Shown here: positions 33,561-45,500 of the stretch, one piece after another | Position numbering within the stretch: position 1 is the first letter of the stretch | Layout of the letters: each line of letters starts with the position of its first letter | From: Monoplex corrugatus | Lineage: Eukaryota; Mollusca; Gastropoda; Littorinimorpha; Ranellidae | Assembly: GCA_030674185.1 (NCBI GenBank) | Contig: CM060312.1 | Coordinates: forward strand, 35,691,862-35,755,861 | Length of the DNA: 64,000 nt | Reading direction: 5' to 3' | The notes under the pieces: generated by a model | Databases searched by the model: none | Seen by the model: only the letters and a program-made list of their open reading frames with translations | What the model was told of the DNA's origin: nothing | Translations under genes and position numbers: made by a program

Positions 33561-34205
33561 ACTTCAAGGTCGAGTAAAGTAGGTGAAGACACATTTACAA
33601 GCTATGTGGATTGAACAAAACCAGTTAGCACAGCTAATATTTTATTGTCTTTATCTTCTTCTATGGTTTAAATGAAAAAGATACGTATGAAGGACTTCAA
33701 TGAACTCAGGAAGAAAAAAAACAACAACACACGACTTTTCATGTCATTGGAATTTTTGAAGAACCACACATTCAGGTGCTTGTATACCTCCCAGACTCAC
33801 ACCCGACTTTCACCAATATACAACTGAAAACTTTTATCAATCTGGTCGAATTTGTACCAGTTATGCAATACAACCACCGTTTATCTTCAGAGTAAATAAC
33901 GGTGTACTTACTGACGTAGCAGTAATTATTGAAGCTTTTTACAGACTGTATGAAGGTAATTTATCAGAGCATCTAGATTCAAGGAAGAGGCTGTTCCATC
34001 AAAACATTTTTAGCCAAATTCGCAGTGTAGCATAGGACAGTCAGTTGTCCAGTGTTTGTGCACTTTCTAAAGCTACTCATTCGTGTCAGTTGCGTGTTGT
34101 ATTTCAGGTTGGCTGAAAATGCCAGTGTTGAACAATTAAGGTCGAAGACTAGTCTTGTCAGGATGCAGTGTTTGTGTGATTGCTTTCTTTTACCTTCCAG
34201 CAGCC
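33561..34205. other. No supported feature
   Basis: Intergenic sequence between RING gene 1 and a Penelope-like element; nothing recognised. Confidence 0.4.
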
Positions 34206-34289
34206 AAAATGTTTTTCATTTTTCTTGAAAAATATATATACAAAAATTATGCACCACACACAAATGGACAAAACCACTCACTTTAAAAA

Positions 34290-34328
34290 CGCACAACGTT
34301 TCGGCCACACCGGCCCTTGTCAAGTGCG
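34290..34328 (-). ncRNA. Hammerhead-like motif in the left inverted repeat of PLE-2
   Basis: Exact reverse-complement counterpart of 36254-36292. Confidence 0.5.
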
Positions 34329-34499
34329 CTGTATCTCCTTGCTTCGCCTTCTATGTCCTGGTGAGACTACAGCTCACCAGACCATTATGCATGAATTCTT
34401 CTCTGTTGTTGATCAGGGCACTAGGCGTGAACTCTTTTATTTTTATTGCCTCAGCTGTCTGACGTGTCAAGGCGTATTTGTATTGTCCTGCTCTTGCAA

Positions 34500-36231
34500 T
34501 AACACTGAAGATTTACTATCAGAGATAGAAATAGTTAACCAGACCCACCATAACCAAAAACTCGTGGTTGGATCCATGGATGTCAAAGCCCTTTATCCAA
34601 GCCTCGATGTTGATGCAAGTGCTAAGATTGTTGGAGAAGAGTTTTACAAATCGGAAACAAATATCGAACCTAGTAGCATTGACACTTATGAACTAGGCCT
34701 CTACCTGACTCTTAACCTGTCTGTAGAAGAACTCCAAACATCAGGGTTGAGTAATCTATGCCCAGAAAGGAGAAATAACAAGGGTAGAAGACCTACTATC
34801 ACAGGCCAAGCCAACACCAATCTAGAGAAACGTGATAAAGTCTGGAAACCGCCCAGAAACAAGAAACCTACCAATGACGAAATCAAAATAATGCTTTCTA
34901 AAGCACTAGAGGTAGGAGTGAAACAAGTCATGAAAAACCATGTATACAAATTCAACAATACACTGAAGAAACAGAAAGAAGGAGGTGCTATAGGTTTGGA
35001 ACTTACTGGGGAGGTGGCTGGCGTGTTCATGTCATGGTGGGATAAACAGATGATGTATAAAATGAAAAATGAGAATATCAAATGTTTACTGTACAAAAGG
35101 TATGTGAATGATATCAATGTAGTAATTGAGAGTAAGGGGAGAAACAAAGGAAAAGACAATGTGATGATGAACAAGCTCAAATAAATGGGAGAAGAAATAC
35201 ATGATTCAATCAAATTAGAAGTTGACTACCCATCGAACCACCCAGACAACAAAGTCCCCATTTTAGATGTAAAAGTTTGGGTTGATAAGGGTAAGATTCT
35301 CCATGAGTTTTATTGTAAAGAGGTCTCCTCTAAGAATGTGGTGCACCAGAAATCTGCTATGCCCATGAAAGACAAAAGAGTGATACTAACCCAAGACCTA
35401 CTAAGAGTCATACTCAGATGTAGCCCATTACTACCCTGGAATAAAATAGTTGAACATGCAGAAAATTACATCCTAAGGCTCCAGTACTCTGGATATAACG
35501 CCCACTTCAGAAGGCAGATTCTTGAGTCAGCATTAAGTGCTTATGAAAAGATAAAGAGGCAAGCAGAGAACGGGGAAAGACCAATGTATAGGAGTAAACA
35601 CTGGAGGACAAAGATCAGACAAAAAGAAAAAAGGCAAAAGATAACTGGCTGGTTTAAGAATAAAAAAGACACTAGAACTAACTACCAATCAGTGCTGTTT
35701 GTTCAGGCGACACCAAATTCAGAGTTGAAAACAATGTATCAAAAAGAAATTGAAAAATCAGAGCTGAAGATAAAAGTAGTGGAAAGAGCAGGAATTAAGA
35801 TTAAAGACTTGGTACAAAAATCTTATCCATTTAGACCCCAGAAATGCACTGATAACTGTTTTGCATGCACTAACGGCAACAGTAAGATCAACTGTCGTAA
35901 AAGCAATGTTGTTTACGAGATAGAGTGCACCTCTTGCGGGGATACGTATATAGGTGAGACAAGCAGAGCAGTGAGAATAAGAGCCAATGAACACCATAAC
36001 CAATACATCAAGAAAGATAAAGACTCAGTCCTTTACAGACACACTACTGAAAAACACAGTGGCAAAAATGTTCAGTGGAAATTTAGAATAGCAGGACAAT
36101 ACAAATACGCATTGACACGTCAGACAGCTGAGGCAATAAAAATAAAAGAGTTCACGCCTAGTGCCCTGATCAACAACAGAGAAGAATTCATGCATAATGG
36201 TCTGGTGAGCTGTAGTCTCACCAGGACATAG
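34500..36231 (+). pseudogene. Penelope-like RT and GIY-YIG endonuclease, one internal stop
   Basis: One frame runs to 36231 except for a TAA at 35182-35184. The RT part has VGSMDVKALYPSLDVDAS (motif A), EGGAIGLELTGEVAGVFMSW (motif B) and YVNDINVV, where the second box normally reads YxDD, so a catalytic Asp is replaced by Asn. The C-terminal part has a Cys-rich linker (CTDNCFACTNGNSKINC) and a GIY-YIG nuclease (VVYEIECTSCGDTYIGETSR). The N-terminal RT fingers are absent and replaced by the inverted repeat. The last 47 codons overlap the right inverted repeat. Not functional as it stands. Confidence 0.88.
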
Positions 36232-36253
36232 AAGGCGAAGCAAGGAGATACAG

Positions 36254-36292
36254 CGCACTTGACAAGGGCCGGTGTGGCCGAAACGTTGTGCG
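36254..36292 (+). ncRNA. Hammerhead-ribozyme-like motif with a compensated core (PLE-2)
   Basis: Stem I CGCAC/GTGCG (five pairs), core TTGACAA in place of CUGANGA, stem II GGCC/GGCC with loop GGTGT, then GAAA, the minimal palindrome ACGT and a GUU cleavage triplet. The two core changes are C3 to U and G8 to A, which together keep the C3-G8 Watson-Crick pair of the active fold. One extra G sits between the core and stem II. Hammerheads are known at Penelope-like ends; activity here is not shown. Confidence 0.55.
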
Positions 36293-36649
36293 TTTTTAAA
36301 GTGAGTGGTTTTGTCCATTTGTGTGTGGTGCATAATTTTTGTATATATATTTTTCAAGAAAAATGAAGAGTATTTCCAACACCACAATGGCAAAGATATT
36401 CCATATTGTGAATTCTAAAAATGTTTTTCATTTTTGACATCCTTCATTTTTCTGTACAATATAATCAAACCAAAAGAAAAGACGACAATTACGAAAAGTT
36501 TTAGTGTTCTGTGCTTATACTAGTAATTTCGATATCACTTGTACATACAGCATGACGAACTGTGCGCATACAAGATGACGAACTCTCTACACACAGCATG
36601 ACGAACTCTTTGTTAAACTAAGTCATGTACCGAAACTTTTTGACTGCCA

Positions 36650-38330
36650 CATAGTATTACTATCTATGCCAGGCCGTTCTTACAGTGCTCATTGTCCCCT
36701 TCTTGTTATTTTCGCTTTCTAACTTTCCCTCTCTTTCACGTTTCTTTTAGTTAACGATGCTCCTTCTGCTATTACTTGTACCACGCCATTCAGCTCACTA
36801 TTGCCTGTATTACGGTTGTTCATTCTTTGAACTTTCTTTTGTTAACTTGATATATATTTCGTGAACCAACCTCCTGTTAACAATTCTTGTGCCACGTCCC
36901 TCTGAGATGACTAACCATTTATTCCTTGCATCAGGTTTCTTTGTTGATTATTCCTTATACCATGCCTCTCTGATGGATATTCTTTGAAGGAAAATTCTCT
37001 GCAAGCTGTTCATTGTAAAACAGCATCACACCCCTTTGTTTGCGGACTTCCTGTTCTTAACAATGCCTGTTAGGTTACTTTCCTTGCACTTGCCCCTCTG
37101 CAAGCTAGTTCCTGTATCAGACTTCTCTATATATAAAGATATTAATTATTCCTTGCACCAAGCCCTTCTGTTTACTCTTCCTTGTGTCACACCATCCAGT
37201 TACTACTTTTGTATCATGCTAATTTGATTGCTAATTCTTCCTTATACAATGCCTCACTAATTACTACTTTAAACCATACCATACTGACTGCGTATTCCTA
37301 CTTGCACGCAAATCTGCCATCAAATAAGCAATGCCTCTTGAATTGTTCTGAATGCTTACCGTTAAAACACGTTTTTCATTGCTAATTATTCCTTAAAATA
37401 TCCCTTTTATTTTCTGAAATTTAACACTGTCGTCTGCTAATTTTTTTTCTTTGAAAGTTGCTCATGTTTTTAACTACGCTGTGCCACTTTTCTCTGATTG
37501 CTAACATTAAGATTATCAGATTGCTAAATATTCTGTACTCTATCCTCTCAGTTTTCCGAAGAAAGAGTTCTTTGCACAACGCTCCTAAGGATGCCTACAT
37601 AACGCTGTCCAGCTTGTCGACTGTTCCGTAGCATTAACATTGCATTTTTTAGAACCCCTTCAGATTGTTTACAGAACGTCCACCAGAATGTTTATCATTT
37701 TGTACTAGATTCCCGTATTTTGTTATGTAAATATTCCTTACAGTAACACTGCCCTTCTTAATGTTTACAATACACCAATGAGACTACTAATTGTTCATGT
37801 TCTACTCCTTCAGTAGTTGTTTATTCCTTGTTTTACGCTTCCTTTAACTGCCTACTCTACTCCTATCGGACTGTTATTCTGTACTCTACGCCTGAGGCTG
37901 GCATTGTTCGGCTATTTGTTGTAATGTTCTTCTCTGATTGCATACACTACACTCATCAGCCTGTACTCCATCTTGTATTCGATGTGCTTAGATTGTCATC
38001 TGTTCCTTTTATTGGTTGTGTATGTCTATACTGTGCCTGTCATGCCGTCTCTAAATGCTTACACTACACCCTTCAGATTACTTACCAATTCATATTCGGC
38101 ACCTTTTGATTGCTTACGCACTATACCCTGTACTACACTACTCTGTCTGCTTTCACTACGTCCATCAGATAACTGAGTATTCCTTATTTTGCCCATCTGC
38201 GCTGTAAATTAAGCCTCGGCTTATCTTTCTCTGCGTACACTAAGCTCATTAACTTGCCAACCATTCCGTTCTATATGTCTTCAGGTTTCTAACTGTTTTT
38301 AATGTATCATGTGTCGGAAATAAATTCTCC
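36650..38330. repeat. Ancient degenerate tandem array, period about 29 bp
   Basis: Pyrimidine-rich units recur with the pattern TTACTAATTCCTTGTACCA then TGCC, a CT-rich stretch and GAT. Clear examples start near 37166, 37194, 37223 and 37255, with others from 36760 to 38180. Unit lengths vary from about 23 to 40 bp and identity is low. The frames over it are not genes. Confidence 0.65.
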
Positions 38331-38483
38331 AGTTTTGTTCGTCAGTCATGTCAGACCTTAAGATTTCATTGCTTAGTAAGCCTATTACCGCTAGATTTAT
38401 CAGTGGCTATACATTAAAATACAAAGCAAATACAACTTGATGACGTGTCTTTGTCACTTGATTTGAGTGGGGTAGCAGAATGC

Positions 38484-38531
38484 ATGTGTGTGTGTGTGTG
38501 TGTGTGTGGAGAGAGAGAGAGAGAGAGAGCG

Positions 38532-38626
<95 letters not shown>

Positions 38627-38840
38627 CCACTGTTTGAAATAAGAATGAAATCAACATAAACCTTTGAAGACAGATCAGTTACGTGATAGTCTAAATACCG
38701 GTATGTGATCTCTCTCTCTCTCTCTCATTTGAATATATAGATATGTGATAGACTAATATATGATCTCTCTCTCTCTGTCTCTCTCTGTGTCTCTTTCTCT
38801 CTCTCTCACTCACTCACTCTTTCTCTCTCTGTCACGCTGG
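38484..38840. repeat. TG, GA and CT microsatellites
   Basis: TG (38485-38508), GA (38509-38532), a long TG run to about 38625, then CT runs at 38709-38727 and 38765-38832. Confidence 0.9.
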
Positions 38841-39039
38841 TTGCCTTGGAAACAGACTACGTGATCTCTCTTAGAGTTCAAGAAGGTGACAGCATAGCTA
38901 TTACATATATATAAAATAGAAAAGAAAAAATGGTCAAATTAGACATTTCATCTCAACAGATTTTTTCAATCATATGTACCATCGAGGTTTAATGATGATA
39001 TTAAATTCAAAGTTTAAAGCATTTACAAGGGGATAAATG

Positions 39040-39490
39040 GTTATTTTCATCAAAATTGTTGTTCAAATAAAGGAACTGACAGTTTGGGGCAATATTTATA
39101 ACCGGATGAAGACAATCCAGATTTTTACAATACGCTGAAAGAATGCATACTAAACCTTGAATGTCCCTAATATTATTTTGACTGGGGGCTAGAATCCAAT
39201 TTCAAATCCCTGTTCCTGACTATAATTGCAAAGGCAATAACAACCCTAGAGCACAACAAGTTATAGAAGAAATGAGCAATGAATTGAATTTGAATGATAT
39301 CTGGAGAAAATTAAAATCAGTGTCGTAGGTATACGTGGAGTAGATTAAACTCTTTTCGATAAAGCAGGTTAGACTTTTTTCCCTTATTCCAGAAAACAAT
39401 GTGCTTTATGTAGACGATGGTGATATAATAAGCGGATACAAAACCGATAATTCTTACGACAACCTTGAAACTGAATTTTGTTAGCCATAC
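39040..39490 (+). mobile_element. Tx1/L1-like LINE endonuclease fragment
   Basis: Plus-strand pieces PDFYNTLKECILNLECP, then FDWGLESNF, a block ending QVIEEMSN-like, YTWSRLNSFR, RLDFFPLF and TLKLNF. They follow the order of an APE endonuclease in Tx1/L1 elements (LYGPN..D.P.FY..L, GDWN, YTWRR, R.DFFLI). Many stops. Confidence 0.6.
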
Positions 39491-39789
39491 AAAAGCAACG
39501 CTTCTGAACATTTAATATAAAAAAATCGAACAAGTGGATCAAGTTGACGGGTAAGTGAATGTATTTTTGAAGAAGTTGCATGGATGAAAACAAACTGAAA
39601 ACGAACGAAGAAAAAAAAAGAGAGAGAGACAGAGAAAGAGAGAAACCTCACATACATTGGTGCATAATCAGACCTAAAAAAAATAACCTTTACGACCATG
39701 GTTATCTCAGACTGTGCTATAGCTTTCAGCAAATCTGCAAGGAATTTTTGTCTTTTTCTCATTGAATCCCTGTCTATGGAAGCTCATGT

Positions 39790-40420
39790 TTATTACTTGA
39801 GCAAAATCCTACATCTCCAAGTACGTAGAATAAGCAGTCTGCCAATTTCACTCTGCTGATGCCACAAACAAGCTGCGTGCATCTTTCATTCTCTCCAGAC
39901 TAGACTACTGTAACTCTTTCCTAGCTGGACTTTCTGATGATAAGCTATCCAGACTCCAATGAATTCAAAACAGTGAACTCGACTTGTCCTACGTAAGAGC
40001 AATAGTACAGCAAAAAAAGCAATCATGGAAAAATTACATTGGCTTCCAGTCAAAGCAAGTACCGAGTATAAAATTGCCATACTTTACTTTCAGTGACTAC
40101 GTTTAAATACTATGCAAAAACACATGGCATAACTCCTCCTTCATTTCAAATCTTCTAAAGCTCTCAGATCTTAAAAAGAATGTGTTGATTACTGTGTCCA
40201 TTTACAATGAATTATTTTTCATTCCAGTATGATTACTAGATATTGAGATATTGCTTTAAAAGCAGTCGAAAAATATGGGCCCCCTGTTTTGAATCTTAGT
40301 TTTGCACTTTGCCTTGACAAGTTTTCCACCTAAATATTAAATATGGTATTCCCCAATACCGTGCTTTCCAGAAGTAGTCATACACACTTCTAGAACCGTG
40401 CACCTAAGAACAGAGAAATA
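39790..40420 (+). mobile_element. Decayed CR1/L2-like LINE fragment
   Basis: Shifting frames give KLRASFILSRLDYCNSFLAG, LSRLQ.IQNS and LHWLPVKASTEYKIAILYF, the same domain as in the copies at 1 and 30945 but from a more distant family. Frameshifts throughout. Confidence 0.7.
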
Positions 40421-40559
40421 TGCCTTACAATACTGAAAAAGTAAATTTTAATTATTCACTTCAGCATCTCAGCTCGAAGACCAAGATGGCAATAATTTAG
40501 TGAGATAATCACCACTATTGCTTATCTCTGCAATGTACAGTCATCGGCAAGCCTGACTT

Positions 40560-40690
40560 TCCTTAACTGATTAAACTAAGTTTTTCTTTTTAATTTTTGT
40601 TTTTTGCTTTTAATTTTTTGTTTTATATTTTTGTTTTTTGTTTGTTTTTGTTTTTTATTGTTTGTTTATTGTTGTTGTTTTCGGGATAGC
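40560..40690. repeat. T-rich (TTTTTG)-like simple repeat
   Basis: Imperfect TTTTTGTTTTT repeats. Confidence 0.8.
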
Positions 40691-40789
40691 GGCTTGACAG
40701 TAAACTCCTTTTTGAAACTCAAAACATGTATTAAATAATGCTACCAATTTTGAAGAACAAGGTCTCCCAACAGTGTAAAAATCGCTACT

Positions 40790-41570
40790 CACAGTTCCGT
40801 AGCTTTCGATGGCGTTCTCGCCATCTTCGTCAGCGCTCTAATGCTGTCTGCGTGAATCTCTACTCAGATCTCGCGAACATGGGATGAACCCAGTTCACGA
40901 GATCGAATCAGAGAATGGTACACCGGGGGCAGGGTGTAACGGCCCCGGTCCCTGTTGAGCGGGGGGTTGGTGGCTGCGATGTAGATGGCCTCCTTGACTC
41001 CTCGCTGGAACCACTTATTTTCTCTGTCCAGGATGTTGACATTGTCCGCACTGAATTGATGTTTTTCGGCGTGTAGGTGAGCTCCTACTGGAGAAGAGTC
41101 CCTCTTGTGTTCTGTTAGTCTCTTCTGAAGGGGGCGTTCAGTTTCACCGACATAATGTTGGTTACAGTCCTGGCAGTCTATTCTGTATATAATGCCAGCT
41201 TTGTCGAGTTTGCTGGTTTTGTCCTTGGGGGTGACCAGCTGGCTGCGTATGGTGTTGGAAGGTTTGGAATGTACAGCCACCCCCAGTTTTCTGATCTTTC
41301 TGGACAGAGCGTCACTCACACCTCCTACGTATGGGATGGTGATGTGTCCCTTGCGCTGGTGTTGTTTCACTGGCTGTTGGGATGCGGTGTTGGATTTCCT
41401 GCCTCCCGGGCTGTTCCAGGCCCACTTTTTGTAGCCCGAGATGGTGAGCACTTTTTTCAGGTGGTTTGTCTCCTTGTCTTTTGCCTCTTGGGTACTGCAT
41501 ATGGTGTTAGCTCTGTGGGTAAGGGTTCGAATCACTCCCAGTTTGTGTTCAAGGGGCATGTATTAAATGT
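40790..41570 (-). mobile_element. Truncated Penelope-like element (PLE-3), C-terminal half
   Basis: A minus-strand frame of 231 codons (41559-40864) starts in the RT thumb (PLEHKLGVIRTLTHRANTIC) and continues with GYKKWAWNSPGG and SRKIRKLGVAVHSKPSNTIR. A GIY-YIG nuclease (IIYRIDCQDCNQHYVGETER, KRLTEHKRDSSPVGAHL) and NPPLNRDRGRYTLPPVYHSL follow. It is a close relative of PLE-1 (50290-52160). It lacks the RT catalytic core, but the remaining frame is open. Confidence 0.9.
40793..40838 (-). ncRNA. Hammerhead-ribozyme-like motif (PLE-3)
   Basis: Minus strand: consensus core CTGACGA, one extra A, a perfect 7-bp stem II GATGGCG/CGCCATC with loop AGAA, then GAAA, the palindrome AGCT and A at the cleavage position. 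Stem I pairs for only two bases before a mismatch, so self-cleavage of this copy is doubtful. Confidence 0.55.
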
Positions 41571-41935
41571 TTCATTGACAGATAAGACTATATAGACAAA
41601 GCTGCAGCTGATCATTTCGTTAACTTTCTGTCCCTTGATGGACAGAGGTCGTAGGGTAGTGAGATGGTAGAGATCTCAATTTTTTTCAGGGGCAGCACTA
41701 TGAGAGTGATGGCCATCTCCTCCCCATCTCTACTTTATCTTCCCTGATTTAAACACACGACATAATGTTTGTGATGGGAAAGCCGTATGTAATAAGACGA
41801 GCTTGACTCGTGCAAAGATGCATTGAAATTTGATCTATGGAGTGTAAGACCATAATTTGTTGTTGCTGTTGTTGTTGTTAGTTTATATGAACGTCCTGAC
41901 AACAATTCTGGTCTGTATTCCGCACTAAATGTATA
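41570..41935. other. Upstream region of RING gene 2
   Basis: No coding feature; a GTT simple repeat at 41862-41880. Confidence 0.45.
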
Positions 41936-42041
41936 TGACGTCATATTTACCGTAAACTATTTATTACGTGATGTGACAATTGAATGACGACACTTATAAA
42001 TGATGTCACCTCACTAAGAAAAGTCATTTCCTCCCCATACC
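41936..42041 (+). promoter_or_regulatory. Candidate promoter elements of RING gene 2
   Basis: A perfect CRE/ATF palindrome TGACGTCA (41936-41943), followed by TTACGTGATGTGAC, TGACGACA and TGATGTCACC before the ATG at 42042. The cluster of CRE half-sites parallels the upstream region of RING gene 1. Motif matches only. Confidence 0.4.
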
Positions 42042-42286
42042 ATGATGATGGGGGGCGAAGAGCCCGGCAGTGGAGTGGGAACGGCAGTAGTAGCCCAGTC
42101 AGGTCAGGGTATGCAGAGTAGTGGAGCTGGAGCGGCTATGGCAACTCAATGGGGTCCCAACACGCCGAACGCCGTCAGCTTAGACCGTACCGGATCTCAC
42201 TGGAGCCGTCACTTGAAGTGCCAAGTGTGTTTTGGCTATCTGCAGCAACCCCACACCTTATCCTGTGGCCATTCCTTCTGCAGAAT
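42042..42286 (+). CDS. RING gene 2 exon 1
   Basis: 245 nt, phase 2 end one codon before C83; donor AAT|GTAAGT at 42287. The intron position equals that of RING gene 1 relative to the RING cysteines. Confidence 0.87.
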
Positions 42287-42369
42287 GTAAGTCGTGATGT
42301 AGGCCTACATGTAAATAGCACGTCTGAGTCTTCTGCATTTGTTTGGGTCTACATCCCGATATACCCGCA

Positions 42370-42434
<65 letters not shown>

Positions 42435-42471
42435 ACGCACACCACACCACACACATACTCACATACACACG

Positions 42472-42533
<62 letters not shown>

Positions 42534-45500
42534 CACAGATCAGCCGCGACTAGGTTTCTAAGGACTAGGGAACTCTGTTGTTTGTAGCTTTGGGCTTATA
42601 CTGTACGATAAAATATGTATAGTCTCTGCAGCTCACTGTTTTGCCTTTTTGATTTCTTTAACAAGATATCCTCTAAGTTTGAAATAAGATGCCGCACAAG
42701 TGCTATTAGAGTGGAAGTCATCTCTGTCAAAGTAGAGGCATCATAGCTGTAGATATTGATACTGATGGATGTTTTCAATTCAGTGGTAGGGATGGCAAAA
42801 ATTGAAGTGGAGATGACTATAGGCGTCAGTATTCTTACTGTACAAATTGGTGTTGATATAGCCATTATCTGTTGTCTGTAAGATGTCAAGGAATGGAATA
42901 CTCCTTTTGGAATTGAAACTGTGAATCTTATGGCTTGTAGAAGTTGTTAAAGAATTTTGAAAATTGCTCAGTATACATGTATTTCTGAGATCAATCAGAG
43001 TATGATAACACTATTTATAAAACGTTCCCACCAGTTCACTCTGATTTTTACAGGGTTGAAGACTGTTAAATTGTGACTGCAGCCACCCCAGAAACAGGTC
43101 GGCTTTTATTGGTGGTATAGGTGTACCCACTGCTGTTAATGTTGTCTTTCAGAAAAAAAACTGCGATTTTAAACAGAATATTTTTTTTTTTGTAGAATAT
43201 GGTTAACTACCTGTCTGGGAGGTATGCTGGGATTATAATATTGAGAAGGAATTGTTCAGTAACTGTTATGTACGTCATATTAGAGAATGCTAGTATACAG
43301 GCTGACCATATTAATAGTGACTAGCATGGCATTGCCAGGGAAGGGGCCTGAAGAGGTAATCCAGTCACTATGATTTGTGGTATGTTAGTTAAATCTTGAA
43401 CATATCGTATAAGGTCTGCTATTATGCCTCTGGGCCAGAATCAATCAGTTTGGAAAGTGTCGCTGTGAACCTCCAATGCCTGACAAAATAGAGCGACCAG
43501 ATGGAGTGGCACGGGTTTGGTGGATTTTGAGATGGCTATAAAAATGACGCTGTTTTAAATTATTGAAATCCAAAATGTTCCATATGTATGTGTCGTCATC
43601 TGTAAATGAATCGGCTTTGAAACTGTCCAGGATGTTGTTGGCTGTCTTATCCACTTCAGTAGTGAGGTCTTTGTCGATTTTATTGTAATATTTTTTGTTG
43701 TTAAGCCGACTGTGATGTAGTCTACAGTATTTTGCACTATTGTGGCATCATTTTGTCTGCGGCGCTAATCCTGATGATTATGTCTCTAAGTGACAGGGTT
43801 CGCCCAGCGTTTCACTGTCAGATCTGGTCAGATTGTTGTTGGAAAGTCTACAATGTTCGTAGGTATTTGTCAGAATCTGTATGACACAGCAATAAGTGTC
43901 CAGTGCCTTGTTTTACAAGCTTGGGCTTTATAGCTTATTTGTACATGTAGAACTAGTCTTGGTTGGGTGGATTCTTGATCATTTGGGTTATAAAACATTT
44001 TCTTTAACTGTAACCGATTTTCATCCTTCTGCTCTATCTGTCACAAGTTATTGCTTGTCAAGCATATAGTGCATAGCGCAAAACTTTGGGCCTGGCCAAG
44101 GGAAAAAGAAATACGGCTATACTATATTATTTCAACAATAGATGATGAACAGCCAAATTCATGTTCTGAAAGGTTAGAAAAGTTTGGAATAAAAACTATG
44201 TGAAAACGGGAGCGTATTTATGAAATTTATGAAATACAAGATGTTAAATTAAAATGATTTTAAATGCATGATATACGCAGACTTCTAGGAATGACTGTCA
44301 TTCTAAAAGAATAACTTTTTCTGTGACTTCTGTTTGGAAACAAAAGACTGCCATAATAGGATATTTTGGAAATTTTTGAATGTTAACAGATTTTGGTAAA
44401 GGATTGAAGAATTGTTGAAGTTAAGAATGTGTCAGCCGTGCAAATATCAAATCAAGTGAAAGCATAATTATTTGGTGTTAACGAAAACATACGTACAAAT
44501 TCAATATTGGTTTGATAATCAATCTTTCTAGGAAGACTATACATTCATTTATGCAAATACTATAAAACCTTTCTAGAATATCACTTCTTTTACAAGTTAC
44601 AAGTACTTTACCACAAAATACAACACTAGTAGAAGACTACAATGCAAAAGTGACATGGAACTTGCACACTTCTAGTGAAAAATGGTTGCCATGACTAGCA
44701 CTTCTTTGAGACGAGGGTTAATGCCATTGTTTATTTACGACATATAACATGATTGTTTTCTCAATATTTTACTCGTAGATGCCTGTATTTTTTCTTATTC
44801 TTTACGCTTTTGGTGTTGTTGCCATTTCATGCATGTATGAAGATCCTCTGCTGAAGATGTTGATATCTTACATATGTTAAATTTGGGGTGTTTTTGTTTT
44901 CTGCAGTCGATTTTGCTTTGGTCTTTGCATCTAGATATGTCAAAATCAATTTTCATTGCACTTCCAAAGAAGACAGGAGCTACAGAATGCGAACTCCATC
45001 GCACAATCAGTTTGATTAGTCATGTAATCAAGACCCTATTAAGAATAATCATGATGAGGACAAGGATGAGAATCAAAGGAGAAATAGCAGGTGAACAATG
45101 TGGATTTGTAGAAGGGAAAGGAACTATTAATGCCATATACATCCTAAGAACTATCACAGAGAGGTCAATCGAGATGAAAAAGGATTTATATCTATGCTTT
45201 GTTGATTATACCAAGGCTTTCGATCGGGTAAGACATGAAGAATTGATCAACCAACTAAAAAGACTCAATATTGATGGGAAAGATCTACGAATAATCAGAA
45301 ATATGTATTGGGAACAAACAGCTGCAATGAGAATAAAAAACGATATAAGCTCTTTCCAAAACATCAAATACCAGATCTGTTTTCACTTTACAGCGAAAAC
45401 ATCATGAGAAACCTAGAGGAAGATCTTGGATTAAAGGTTGGAGGAAAAATGATAAACAACATTCGATACGCAGATGACACCGTGCTAATTGCAGAAAGTG

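Larger units (their letters stand above)
34206..36435 (+). mobile_element. Penelope-like element with inverted terminal repeats (PLE-2)
   Basis: An 18-bp direct repeat AAAATGTTTTTCATTTTT (34206-34223 and 36418-36435) flanks the unit and is probably its target duplication. Inside, 34215-34492 and 36090-36367 are inverted repeats of 278 bp with one mismatch, so the left end is an inverted copy of the 3' end. Inverted terminal repeats are a known habit of Penelope-like elements. The coding part (34500-36231) is 5' truncated. Confidence 0.88.

Noticed and set aside
36025..36393. Open frame on the minus strand at the right end of PLE-2
   Set aside because: It repeats the peptide at the start of the plus-strand frame (34180-34500) because the two ends are inverted repeats; neither is real coding sequence.
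37036..38176. Open frames in 37036-38176
   Set aside because: They lie in the degenerate 29-bp array and have low-complexity composition.
36650..38330. CRISPR array
   Set aside because: The units are contiguous, degenerate and variable in length, with no conserved repeat and spacer alternation.
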